This document shows, in pieces, positions 28,322 through 36,014 of a stretch of 64,000 bases of DNA. The stretch comes from Zobellia uliginosa. GTDB lineage: Bacteria > Bacteroidota > Bacteroidia > Flavobacteriales > Flavobacteriaceae. The translations under genes were made by a program, and so were the position numbers. The DNA lies in NCBI RefSeq assembly GCF_018860745.1, contig NZ_JAHKPY010000014.1, positions 643,172-707,171 on the forward strand, read 5' to 3'. The notes beneath the pieces are model-generated. The model worked only from the letters and a program-made list of their open reading frames with translations. It did no database searches and was not told where the DNA came from. Position 1 is the stretch's first letter; each line of letters opens with the position of its first letter.

Positions 28322-28357
28322 ACAAAAAAAGCGACCATCGTTGCCGAAGGTCGCTTT
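28322..28357 (-). terminator. Terminator of rng
   Basis: On the reverse strand a 9-bp stem (AAAGCGACC / GGTCGCTTT) with a small inner hairpin is followed by seven T. It lies directly after the rng stop. Confidence 0.85.
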
Positions 28358-28363
28358 AAGATT

Positions 28364-29911
28364 TTAATATATGGTTTTACCGTCTTTGTCTTTAAAACGG
28401 TATTCAAGATACGTATACGCATCTCTCGGTTGTATTTTAATCCACTTTTTGTGCTCTAAGAACCATTTAGAACGCATGGAAGGAAAGCCTTTAGTTATAT
28501 AGGCCGCGATAAACGGATGAATGTTAAGTGTAATCCCGTTATCTTTTTTAGGTCCTTTCAACAACTTTTCTAGGTCGGCATTAATTTTGTCTACCAAAAC
28601 AATTGGGGCTTCAATTTCTTTCCCACTACCATTCGGATTTTCCTCGGTGGTTTTGATGTTCATTTCGGGCCGGACCCTTTGTCTGGTAATCTGTATAAGT
28701 CCAAACTTGCTAGGAGGCAATATTTTGTGTTTGGCGCGGTCATCTTTCATCTCATCACGAAGATGATCAAAAAGCTTTTTCCTGTGTGGTGCTTTTACCA
28801 TGTCAATAAAATCGACTACGATAATACCACCCATATCACGCAAACGCAATTGTCTGGCTATTTCTGAAGCTGCCAATAGATTGACCTCTAAAGCAGTATC
28901 TTCTTGATTTTTGGCCTTATTGGAACGATTTCCACTGTTCACGTCTACAACGTGCAATGCTTCTGTATGTTCTATAATAAGGTACGCGCCTTTACTCATG
29001 CTAGCGGTACGGCCAAAAGAAGTTTTTATCTGTCGTTCAATTCCGTATTTTTCAAAAATAGGAACTGAAGAATTATACAGTTTAACTATAGATTCCTTTC
29101 CAGGTGCAATTTCTAGCACATAATCTTTGATTTGCTCATAAAGGGTTTCGTCATCTACATGAATTCCGGTAAAGGAATCATTGAATATATCCCTAAGGAT
29201 AGAAGATGCCCTGTTGAGCTCAACCAACACTTTTGAAGGCGTGTGAGCCTTGTACAATTTTTTACACATTGTTGACCATTTGGCCAACAAGTTTTCTAGG
29301 TCTTTGTCTAGTTCCGCTACTTTTTTGCCCTCGGCCACTGTTCTTATAATGACCCCGAATCCTTTAGGTTTTATACTTCTTACCAGTATTTTTAACCTTT
29401 CTTTTTCTTCGCTGCTCCCTATTTTTTGAGATACGGAAACTCGATCGGAAAAAGGCACCATAACCAAATAACGCCCCGCTATAGAAAGTTCGGAGCTAAT
29501 TCTTGGTCCTTTGGTTGAAATTGGTTCTTTAACGATTTGAACCAATAAAGACTGATTGGCTTTGATAACGTCTGTTATTACGCCATTTTTATCAATGTCT
29601 TTTTCAAATGGAAAGTTGGCAAGTGAGTAATCAGTAATTTTATTGGTACTCACGCCCTTTATGAACTTAAGCATAGTGGCCAGTTGTGGGCCAAGATCAT
29701 GATAATGCAAAAAAGCATCTTTTTCATAACCTACGTTTACAAAAGCTGCATTTAGACCGGTAACCGGCTTGCGAACTTTTGCTAAGAATATATCACCAAC
29801 GGAAAAATCGTTGTTGTCTTCTTCTTTATGCAATTCAGTGAGCTTTCCATCTTTTAGGAGTGCAAAATCGACGGCATCAGAACTAGATCTTACGATTAAT
29901 TCTCTATTCAC
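28364..29911 (-). CDS. rng: Ribonuclease E/G family protein
   Basis: 515 residues with an N-terminal S1-like RNA-binding region (GDIFLAKVRKPVTGLNAAFVNVGYEKDAFLHYHD in outline), AYLIIEHTEALHVVDVNSGN with catalytic-site Asp, and GGIIVVDFIDM with the second metal Asp. It is RNase G-sized, lacking the long C-terminal scaffold of RNase E. It processes rRNA and mRNA 5' ends. It follows a small basic peptide gene and the HU gene on the same strand, separated by a terminator at 30056-30080. Confidence 0.95.
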   Translation of the reverse strand: MNRELIVRSSSDAVDFALLKDGKLTELHKEEDNNDFSVGDIFLAKVRKPVTGLNAAFVNVGYEKDAFLHYHDLGPQLATMLKFIKGVSTNKITDYSLANFPFEKDIDKNGVITDVIKANQSLLVQIVKEPISTKGPRISSELSIAGRYLVMVPFSDRVSVSQKIGSSEEKERLKILVRSIKPKGFGVIIRTVAEGKKVAELDKDLENLLAKWSTMCKKLYKAHTPSKVLVELNRASSILRDIFNDSFTGIHVDDETLYEQIKDYVLEIAPGKESIVKLYNSSVPIFEKYGIERQIKTSFGRTASMSKGAYLIIEHTEALHVVDVNSGNRSNKAKNQEDTALEVNLLAASEIARQLRLRDMGGIIVVDFIDMVKAPHRKKLFDHLRDEMKDDRAKHKILPPSKFGLIQITRQRVRPEMNIKTTEENPNGSGKEIEAPIVLVDKINADLEKLLKGPKKDNGITLNIHPFIAAYITKGFPSMRSKWFLEHKKWIKIQPRDAYTYLEYRFKDKDGKTIY

Positions 29912-30002
29912 CTGAATATATTTGTATTTGCCGATACTTACTATTTATAATAAATAGACAAATAGATTAATAAATAATTGAAACGAACCATAAAAGTTCG
30001 CC

Positions 30003-30020
30003 GAGATTATCTGTAATCTC
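30003..30020. repeat. Hairpin-forming inverted repeat upstream of rng
   Basis: GAGATTA (30003-30009) and TAATCTC (30014-30020) flank a four-base loop, within the 174-base leader between rng and the basic peptide gene. It could be a 5'-UTR stem of the rng message. RNase E/G genes of other bacteria are known to be controlled through such leaders, but here this is conjecture. Confidence 0.35.
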
Positions 30021-30055
30021 TATGTCAATGAACGTATGGGTGAAAAAACAAGCAA

Positions 30056-30080
30056 AGGGGTTGAAAATTTTTCAACCCCT
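30056..30080 (-). terminator. Terminator after the 29-residue basic peptide gene
   Basis: AGGGGTTGAAAA and TTTTCAACCCCT form a nearly continuous 25-base inverted repeat just downstream of the peptide stop. On the reverse strand it is followed by a T-rich stretch ending in TTTTTT after a few bases. Confidence 0.65.
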
Positions 30081-30085
30081 AGCAA

Positions 30086-30175
30086 TTATTTTTTCTTGTG
30101 TCTGTTAGCTCTCCTGCGCTTCTTGCGCTTGTGGGTAGCTACCTTATGTCTCTTTCTTTTCTTACCACTCGGCAT
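30086..30175 (-). CDS. 29-residue Lys/Arg-rich peptide, candidate ribosome-associated protein
   Basis: An ATG at 30175 opens a 29-codon frame that starts MPSGKKRKRHK and ends NRHKKK before TAA. About 60 percent of the residues are Lys, Arg or His, and there are no acidic residues. It is too short for common ORF cut-offs. It lies between HU and rng, has its own terminator 6 bases downstream, and peptides beginning MPSGKKRKRHKV are, from memory, conserved at this place across flavobacteria. Composition suggests rRNA binding. The ribosome of Flavobacterium johnsoniae is reported to contain a small extra protein, bL38, and this is a candidate for it, but I cannot compare the sequences. Confidence 0.7.
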   Translation of the reverse strand: MPSGKKRKRHKVATHKRKKRRRANRHKKK

Positions 30176-30200
30176 AAAATTCTACTTTAAGTTAGTATAT

Positions 30201-30491
30201 TTATTTTACTTGTACGTTGCTTTTGACACCCTCTACAAAAACCTTGGCAGGTTTAAATGCAGGAATATTGTGTGCCGGTATTTTAATAGTAGTGTTCTTA
30301 CTAATGTTTCTTCCGGTTTTTTCGGCTCTTGTCTTAATGATAAAACTACCAAAACCGCGAAGGTACACATTATCACCACTTTCCAAAGAAGATTTCACTT
30401 CTTCCATAAAACTTTCAACTGTGGCCTGTACATCACCTTTTTCAATTCCCAGCTTGTCTGAGATTTTCGATACAATTTCTGCTTTCGTCAT
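30201..30491 (-). CDS. HU-family DNA-binding protein
   Basis: 96 residues, the HU/IHF fold: MTKAEIVSKISDKLGIEKGDVQ at the start, FMEEVKSSLESGDNVYLRGFGSF, the DNA-arm segment TGRNISKNTTIKIPAHNIPAFKPAK, and a short C-terminal extension. It bends and compacts DNA. It diverges from mutY. The basic peptide gene lies 25 bp downstream on the same strand. Confidence 0.95.
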   Translation of the reverse strand: MTKAEIVSKISDKLGIEKGDVQATVESFMEEVKSSLESGDNVYLRGFGSFIIKTRAEKTGRNISKNTTIKIPAHNIPAFKPAKVFVEGVKSNVQVK

Positions 30492-30529
30492 CTTTCGTGT
30501 TAAATTTTCAGTATAATTTTTTTGGGATG

Positions 30530-30537
30530 CAAATATA
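30530..30537 (-). promoter_or_regulatory. Candidate -7 box of the HU gene
   Basis: The reverse strand reads TATATTTG about 39 bases before the HU ATG, matching TAnnTTTG. No clear -33 box was found. Confidence 0.4.
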
Positions 30538-30669
30538 TAAATTAAAATTAATCTTTTGTGCTAAAGGGTTAATTTTAAGTAGTTCACCATCACTTTTCTA
30601 TTTATGACCATTCTTAAAGTATTATATCCTTTTTTAAACCATTAATTTCGTGGCATAGCAATTGTAAAA

Positions 30670-31701
30670 ATGACTTTTTCAGAGAAAATTCTTATTTGGT
30701 ATGAAGCGAATAAAAGAACCCTTCCGTGGAGGGGTACACGAAACCCGTATAAGATTTGGCTTTCGGAGATTATGTTGCAGCAAACACGGGTGGTTCAGGG
30801 TACACCGTACTACCTGAAATTCATTAGTAATTACCCTAAAGTTCATGACCTTGCTAGTGCATCCGAAGAAGAGGTTTTAAAGCTTTGGCAAGGTTTGGGC
30901 TACTATTCCAGGGCAAGAAACTTACATGCTACCGCCAAAATGGTAGTAGATCAATATGGTGGAGTTTTCCCTAATACATATAAAGAATTGTTACAATTAA
31001 AAGGGGTAGGGGACTATACCGCCAGTGCCATTGCGTCTATTTGTTATGACAGGCCGGAACCTGTCGTAGATGGTAATGTTTATAGGGTTTTGGCTCGTTA
31101 TAATGGTGTGGAATTAGCCATTAATAGTACGGAGGGTGTTAAATATTTCAAAAAGTTAGCCAGAGAGGTCATGAATGTGGAAAACATTCGTGATTATAAC
31201 CAGGGGATAATGGAATTTGGTGCTATTCAGTGTACACCCAAAAATCCAAATTGCATAGAGTGTCCTTTGAGTGAAAGCTGTGTAGCACTACAGACCAACA
31301 AGGTAGGTGAGCTTCCGGTAAAGTTGAAAAAGACTAAAGTTCGTAATAGATACTTTAACTATGTTGTATTAAGGTCTTATGAAGGCAAAACAATTCTTGA
31401 GCAACGGAAAGGCAAAGGAATTTGGCAAAATCTATGGCAATTTCCTCTTGTGGAGTCAGATAAGAAACTTTCAAAAGCTGATTTAGTGCAGGAGTTGGGC
31501 AACCTTGATTATAAATCGGAGTTGATTTCTTTGCAGAGGTTTAATGAAGATGCTATTGTACATAAACTGTCCCATCAGCACTTGTATACCACATTTTGGA
31601 TTGTGAACACAAAGGAAAGTGAGGAAGGCAGTATATCATTCAGCGAAGTTGAGAAATACCCCGTTCCAGTACTAATTGCCGACTTTTTAAAACTTTTTTA
31701 A
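30670..31701 (+). CDS. mutY: A/G-specific adenine glycosylase
   Basis: Base-excision repair enzyme that removes A opposite 8-oxoG. It has Glu33 in WLSEIMLQQT, the helix-hairpin-helix LKGVGDYTASA (110-120), catalytic Asp134 in PVVDGNVYRV, and the 4Fe-4S cluster Cys188-x6-Cys195-x2-Cys198-x5-Cys204. The C-terminal NUDIX-like domain (about 225-343) recognises 8-oxoG. Full length at 343 residues. It begins the conserved run mutY-ssb-gldE-gldD. Confidence 0.96.
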   Translation: MTFSEKILIWYEANKRTLPWRGTRNPYKIWLSEIMLQQTRVVQGTPYYLKFISNYPKVHDLASASEEEVLKLWQGLGYYSRARNLHATAKMVVDQYGGVFPNTYKELLQLKGVGDYTASAIASICYDRPEPVVDGNVYRVLARYNGVELAINSTEGVKYFKKLAREVMNVENIRDYNQGIMEFGAIQCTPKNPNCIECPLSESCVALQTNKVGELPVKLKKTKVRNRYFNYVVLRSYEGKTILEQRKGKGIWQNLWQFPLVESDKKLSKADLVQELGNLDYKSELISLQRFNEDAIVHKLSHQHLYTTFWIVNTKESEEGSISFSEVEKYPVPVLIADFLKLF

Positions 31702-31790
31702 GTATCTATTTTTAATAGAGCTGCTTTTAAGAAGAGGCCCTTTGGTTTTGGTAAAGGTTAAATTTCAAAAATAGTAACCTATACTGATGG

Positions 31791-31819
31791 TTTATAAGGC
31801 TTAAAAACGAGTATATTTG
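31791..31819 (+). promoter_or_regulatory. Promoter of ssb
   Basis: TTTA (31791-31794), 17 bases, and TATATTTG (31812-31819), which ends 27 bases before the ssb ATG. Confidence 0.5.
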
Positions 31820-31846
31820 TAGATTCAAATTTCAAAAAAAGAGATT

Positions 31847-32311
31847 ATGAGCGGTACTTTAAATAAAGTAATGTTAATTGGTCATTTAGGAGATGAAGTT
31901 AAAATGCATTATTTTGAAGGTGGAGGATGTATTGGCCGCTTTCCTATTGCTACTAATGAAAGTTACACCAATAAACAGACGGGTGAGCGAGTTACCAACA
32001 CAGATTGGCATAATGTTGTAGTTAGAAATAAGGCTGCTGAGATATGTGAAAAATATTTAAGCAAAGGTGATAAAGTTTATGTGGAGGGCCGTTTAAAAAA
32101 CCGCCAGTGGCAGGGTGAAGATGGCAATACCCGTTATAGTACAGAAGTTCACGTTCAAGATTTTACATTTCTTTCCACTAAAAAAGAAAGTATGTCAAAT
32201 CAGCAAACGGGAGGGCAACAACCGTCGCAAAATGCCGTTTCAAATACGGCAAGTAGTCCTAAAGCTGCTCAATCGGTAAGCCCAGAGCAAGAAGATGATC
32301 TTCCGTTCTAA
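31847..32311 (+). CDS. ssb: Single-stranded DNA-binding protein
   Basis: 154 residues. The OB fold spans about 1-110 (MSGTLNKVMLIGHLGDEVKMHY, TDWHNVVVRNKAAEICEKYL, GDKVYVEGRLKNRQW). It is followed by a Gln/Ser/Pro-rich flexible linker and the acidic C-terminal tip EDDLPF that recruits partner proteins. It sits between mutY and gldE, the normal flavobacterial order. Confidence 0.97.
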   Translation: MSGTLNKVMLIGHLGDEVKMHYFEGGGCIGRFPIATNESYTNKQTGERVTNTDWHNVVVRNKAAEICEKYLSKGDKVYVEGRLKNRQWQGEDGNTRYSTEVHVQDFTFLSTKKESMSNQQTGGQQPSQNAVSNTASSPKAAQSVSPEQEDDLPF

Positions 32312-32321
32312 GAAAAAATAT

Positions 32322-32348
32322 GTATTTTTAGTAAACCCCTAAAAATGC
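32322..32348. terminator. Weak stem-loop after ssb
   Basis: GTATTTTTAG and CTAAAAATGC pair over ten positions (one G-U) around a seven-base loop, ten bases after the ssb stop. It lacks a following T run, so it may be an mRNA 3' end stabiliser more than a full terminator. Confidence 0.35.
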
Positions 32349-32487
32349 AATTAAAAGGTATGACAAAAGTAAATTCAGACCATTGTAGTTTTACAGCATC
32401 TTCAGACTGTGCGTTGTTCTACGTTAAGCGGAGTTTTGAAATGAAGTTATATTCACAAACCATAGTTTATTCCTAAATTTCTGGCCG

Positions 32488-33807
32488 TTGGACCCTGACC
32501 CCCTTAGTTTAGTTCCTTACTTTATCTCGTTTACGGGTGCGTTCGCACTTGAAATTACAATTCTAATCGTATTGTTAATGTCTTCTGCCTTAATATCTGG
32601 TGCGGAAGTAGCTTTCTTTGGTCTTTCGCCAACAGATGTGAACGAGATAACGGAACAAAAAAGCGTGAAAGGTAATATCATTATCAAGCTTCTAGAACGT
32701 CCTAAAAAACTTTTGGCTACTATTTTAATAGCCAATAATGCTATCAATATAGGTGTAGTACTATTGTTTAGTAACATAGGGAATTCAATTTTTGCTAATG
32801 TAGAGTTGGACTGGGTCCGGTTTTTATTAGAAGTAGTGGTTGCTACATTCCTAATACTTATGTTCGGTGAAATTTTACCAAAAGTATACGCTAACAGAAA
32901 TCGTATAGAGTTCGCGCATTTTATGTCTTACCCTTTAAAGATGTTGGATTTTATTTTTAGTCCTTTGAGTCTTCCCATGAGGGCGGGCACTATCTTTTTA
33001 TATAATAAATTGGGTAAACAAAAATCCAATTTAAGTATAGATCATCTTTCTCAAGCATTGGAACTAACGGCTGAGGGAGATACTACAAAGGAAGAACAAA
33101 AAATTTTGCAGGGTATCGTAACATTTGGTAATACAGATACTAAACAGGTAATGCGGCCGCGCATAGATATATTTGCCGTTAGCGAAGACATGAAGTTTTT
33201 GGAAATTTTGGCAGAAATCAAAAAGAATGGGTATTCTAGAATTCCGGTTTTTTCCGAAAATATGGACAATGTTCTTGGAGTGCTCTACGTTAAAGATCTG
33301 TTGCCTTATATAGATAGAAAAACTTTTAATTGGATGACCCTTGTTAGGGAGCCCTATTTTGTACCTGAGAACAAGAAGTTAGATGACCTTTTGTTGGAGT
33401 TTCAGGAGAAGAAAAATCATTTGGCCGTTGTAGTGGATGAGTACGGAGGTACATCCGGCATCGTTACTTTAGAGGATATTATAGAGGAGATTGTTGGTGA
33501 TATAAGTGATGAGTTTGATGATGAGGATTTAATTTTTTCAAAATTGGATGATTATAATTATGTCTTTGATGGTAAGACTGCGCTAAAGGATTTTTATCGC
33601 GTAGCAAAGATTGAAAATGAAACTGAGTTTGAAGAGCAGAAAGGCGAATCAGAGACCATTGCTGGTTTTGTTCTTGAGATTGCTGGGAGTTTCCCCAAAA
33701 GAGGTGAGAAAGTCGCCTTTAATGATTATCAGTTTATTGTAGAAAGCTTGGACAAAAAGAGGTTGAAGCAAATAAAAATAACGTTACCCCAAGATGTGCA
33801 GATATAG
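32488..33807 (+). CDS. gldE: Gliding motility-associated protein GldE (CNNM/CorC-type)
   Basis: 439 residues: an N-terminal CNNM transmembrane domain with about four helices (LEITILIVLLMSSALISGAEVAFFG, VRFLLEVVVATFLILMFGEILPKVYA), a CBS pair (VMRPRIDIFAV, GYSRIPVFSENMDNVLGVLYVKDLLP, HLAVVVDEYGGTSGIVTLEDIIEEIVG) and a C-terminal CorC/HlyC domain. The start is TTG at 32488 giving MDPDP, as in other GldE proteins. In flavobacteria it accompanies gldD and the type IX secretion/gliding machinery. Homologues transport Mg2+ or other ions. Its 3' end overlaps gldD by 14 bp. Confidence 0.93.
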   Translation: MDPDPLSLVPYFISFTGAFALEITILIVLLMSSALISGAEVAFFGLSPTDVNEITEQKSVKGNIIIKLLERPKKLLATILIANNAINIGVVLLFSNIGNSIFANVELDWVRFLLEVVVATFLILMFGEILPKVYANRNRIEFAHFMSYPLKMLDFIFSPLSLPMRAGTIFLYNKLGKQKSNLSIDHLSQALELTAEGDTTKEEQKILQGIVTFGNTDTKQVMRPRIDIFAVSEDMKFLEILAEIKKNGYSRIPVFSENMDNVLGVLYVKDLLPYIDRKTFNWMTLVREPYFVPENKKLDDLLLEFQEKKNHLAVVVDEYGGTSGIVTLEDIIEEIVGDISDEFDDEDLIFSKLDDYNYVFDGKTALKDFYRVAKIENETEFEEQKGESETIAGFVLEIAGSFPKRGEKVAFNDYQFIVESLDKKRLKQIKITLPQDVQI

Positions 33808-34345
33808 TTTGTTTGTTTTAGTAATACTTATGTTGGTCATAGGTTGTAAAGAAGAGGTTCTACCAAAACCCAAGGCCCAATTACGTCTGGAATATGAAGC
33901 TCCTAAACAAGGAGAATTAGAGACAGATTACTTTTTATTTAAATACAACACTAAGGCACGAATAAAAAGCAAGACCAAAACGTCATTGGTTTTAGGGTAT
34001 CCGGATATGAAAGGCGAGATATACATTAACTATAGAAAAGTGGAAGATAATGTGCAAAAGCTTCTTTCCGATGCTCAAAAGTTGAGTTATGAACATTCTG
34101 TAAAGGCAGATGGAATATCGGAACAGCCGTTTATGAACGATAAAAACGATGTTTATGGTATGTTTTACGAAGTTAGTGGTAATGCGGCCTCACAAGCACA
34201 GTTCTATGTTACGGATAGTACGGATAATTTTGTAACCGGGTCTTTATACTTCTATACCAGACCTAATTATGATTCTATTTACCCAGCTGCAGCTTATCTA
34301 CAGAATGACATTCGTGGTATCATGGAAAGCCTGCGATGGAAATAG
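33794..34345 (+). CDS. gldD: Gliding motility lipoprotein GldD
   Basis: 183 residues with a lipoprotein signal ending in VIGC (Cys18), then a periplasmic domain with the family segments LPKPKAQLRLEYE and YFLFKYN near the N-terminus, GYPDMKGEIYINY, and a late GSLYFYTRPNYDSIYPA. GldD is needed for gliding and secretion in F. johnsoniae. Its biochemical role is unclear. It is translated with gldE (14-bp overlap). Confidence 0.93.
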   Translation: MCRYSLFVLVILMLVIGCKEEVLPKPKAQLRLEYEAPKQGELETDYFLFKYNTKARIKSKTKTSLVLGYPDMKGEIYINYRKVEDNVQKLLSDAQKLSYEHSVKADGISEQPFMNDKNDVYGMFYEVSGNAASQAQFYVTDSTDNFVTGSLYFYTRPNYDSIYPAAAYLQNDIRGIMESLRWK

Positions 34346-34560
34346 TCAAAATGAAAAGTTGGGGTAACTAGGTAACCTCTTTTTTCATTCTTGTAATTTT
34401 TTTACTTTAATAAGTGTGCAAATGCACTTGACTAGATAGTTATATTCCATAATTATCTGTTAAATATTTTGTGTATAATAAAATTGGTAAGTGTTTTCTT
34501 GTAAAATATTTATTTTTTTATTTGTAGCGCAAAAAATGTGATATTAAAAGTTTATTATAA

Positions 34561-34587
34561 TAGATTTGTATTATTATACTTACAAAT
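34561..34587 (+). promoter_or_regulatory. Promoter -7 box and inverted repeat of the GntR-type regulator gene
   Basis: TAGATTTG (34561-34568) fits the -7 consensus. ATTTGTA (34564-34570) and its reverse complement TACAAAT (34581-34587) form an inverted repeat with a ten-base gap that covers the -7 box and the expected start of transcription. The ATG follows at 34620. This is a plausible autorepression site. The motif differs from the TAGCATAG operators of the target promoters. The rest of the 274-base gap after gldD shows nothing specific. Confidence 0.45.
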
Positions 34588-34619
34588 ATCGCCACAGCCT
34601 TTAATTTTAATACTAACGA

Positions 34620-35633
34620 ATGTCGTTACTCCATATAATCCATCGACTAAAAGAAGTAAATAGTTTAACCAAACATGAACAGTTGGTGCATGGTGTCATA
34701 GAGGCTTTGGATTCAGGAGAGCTTTCTGTTGGGGATAAGTTGCCATCAATAAATAAAATGGTGAGTGATATTGGTTATGCAAGGAAGACTATAGTTAAGG
34801 CTTACGAAGAATTAAAGGAGAGAGGCTTAGTTGAATCCAAAAAATTAAAAGGGTATTTTATAATAAGCGATGAAACAAAAGTAACACTGCGAATAGCCTT
34901 ATTATTGTTTTCATTTCAACGATTTCAGGAAGATTTTTACAATACGTTCAGGAAAGAGTTAGGAAAACGATATCAAATAGATGTCTTCTTTCACCACAAT
35001 AATGTTTCCATTTTTGAAACTATTTTTAATAATATCCGGGGAAAATATGGAATGTATGTAGTTGCCCCCATTCCCAACGCAGCCATTAGACCACTTCTTG
35101 AAAGGATTGAGCCTCAAAAGCTCTTGGTGGTTGACCGCTACTTGCCTATGACGGAGGAATATTCATATATTTCTCAGGAGTTTGAGGCAACCACATTCGA
35201 TAAGTTAAAAGAGTTGCTTCCACAAATTAAAAAGTATAAGAAAATAGTACTGTTCTACGCTGAAAACAGGGATTACCCGCGGGGAATTCTCCTGGCATTC
35301 CACAGATTTATTGCTGATTATGGTTTAAACGGAGTGGTGTTGGAAGATTACATGGAAGGTTCTGTTGAGAAGGGAACCGTCTATTTTTTTATTAATGATA
35401 CTTCTCTTTGGGAGCTACTAAAAGATTGTCATAATTCAAATATAGTTGTTGGAGAGGATGTGGGTGTACTCTCCCATAATGATCATATAATTAAAGAAAT
35501 TGCCTTTGGAGGCATCACTACAATCTCCACAGATTTTAAGGAAATGGCTACAATGGCAGCGCACCATGTAAAAAACAACATGATTTCCCATACTATTGTT
35601 ACTTCAAAACTGTTAAAGCGTAATTCCCTCTAA
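34620..35633 (+). CDS. GntR-type transcriptional regulator with LacI-like effector domain
   Basis: 337 residues. A winged HTH of the GntR family occupies about 15-85 (VHGVIEALDSGELSVGDKLPSINKMV in outline, GYARKTIVKAYEELKERGLVES). The rest resembles a periplasmic-binding/LacI sugar-sensing domain (LRIALLLFSF, MYVVAPIPN, KLLVVDRYLP, GGITTISTDFKEMA). In Bacteroidota such chimeras control sugar-utilisation loci. It precedes susC by 381 bp in the same direction. The identical operators in the susC and GH36 promoters are its likely targets (inference). Confidence 0.88.
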   Translation: MSLLHIIHRLKEVNSLTKHEQLVHGVIEALDSGELSVGDKLPSINKMVSDIGYARKTIVKAYEELKERGLVESKKLKGYFIISDETKVTLRIALLLFSFQRFQEDFYNTFRKELGKRYQIDVFFHHNNVSIFETIFNNIRGKYGMYVVAPIPNAAIRPLLERIEPQKLLVVDRYLPMTEEYSYISQEFEATTFDKLKELLPQIKKYKKIVLFYAENRDYPRGILLAFHRFIADYGLNGVVLEDYMEGSVEKGTVYFFINDTSLWELLKDCHNSNIVVGEDVGVLSHNDHIIKEIAFGGITTISTDFKEMATMAAHHVKNNMISHTIVTSKLLKRNSL

Positions 35634-35764
35634 AGTTTGCGCGTAGTCTGTATTTACGGTACAAACAAGATTAATTAATTCTGAAATGAATAATTTTTAG
35701 CTTTCAAAATGAATATTTCTCATTTTTAGAGTAAGTTTTTTGTTATTCATATGGAAATAATTCT

Positions 35765-35795
35765 TATTTTTGTTTTGTAGCATAGAGTAGCATAG
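35765..35795 (+). promoter_or_regulatory. susC promoter -7 box with TAGCATAG direct-repeat operator
   Basis: TATTTTTG (35765-35772) is a -7 box. A TTTG 22 bases upstream (35739-35742) may be the -33 element. Five bases after the -7 box come TAGCATAG (35778-35785), AG, and TAGCATAG again (35788-35795), a direct repeat with a 10-bp period covering the start of transcription. The same layout is found before the GH36 gene. The remainder of the 381-base gap is an AT-rich leader of about 220 bases. Short frames in it have no recognisable content. Confidence 0.65.
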
Positions 35796-36014
35796 AAATG
35801 CTTAATAATGTTAATTTTTTTCTATTTAATTCTTTTGAATTCAATTATTTTCAAAAAAAAGGAGCTAAATTGTATAAAAATGTCGTTAAAGTATATTTAT
35901 GTGCTACTATGCATAATGATGTTTTTTATCTTTCTTAACATGTTAATGGTGATAAGAGCGGTTGAAACAAGATTACTAACTCAATTATTTTAATACTAAC
36001 TTAAACTACTCATT

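Noticed and set aside
30036..30461. 141-codon forward frame across the HU and basic-peptide genes
   Set aside because: It is antisense to HU, the basic peptide and the terminator. Its translation is hydrophobic and low-complexity, typical of the mirror frame of Lys/Arg-rich genes.
35808..35993. 61-codon forward frame in the susC leader
   Set aside because: AT-rich leader sequence gives a hydrophobic, low-complexity chain. It lies after the predicted transcription start and has no family features.
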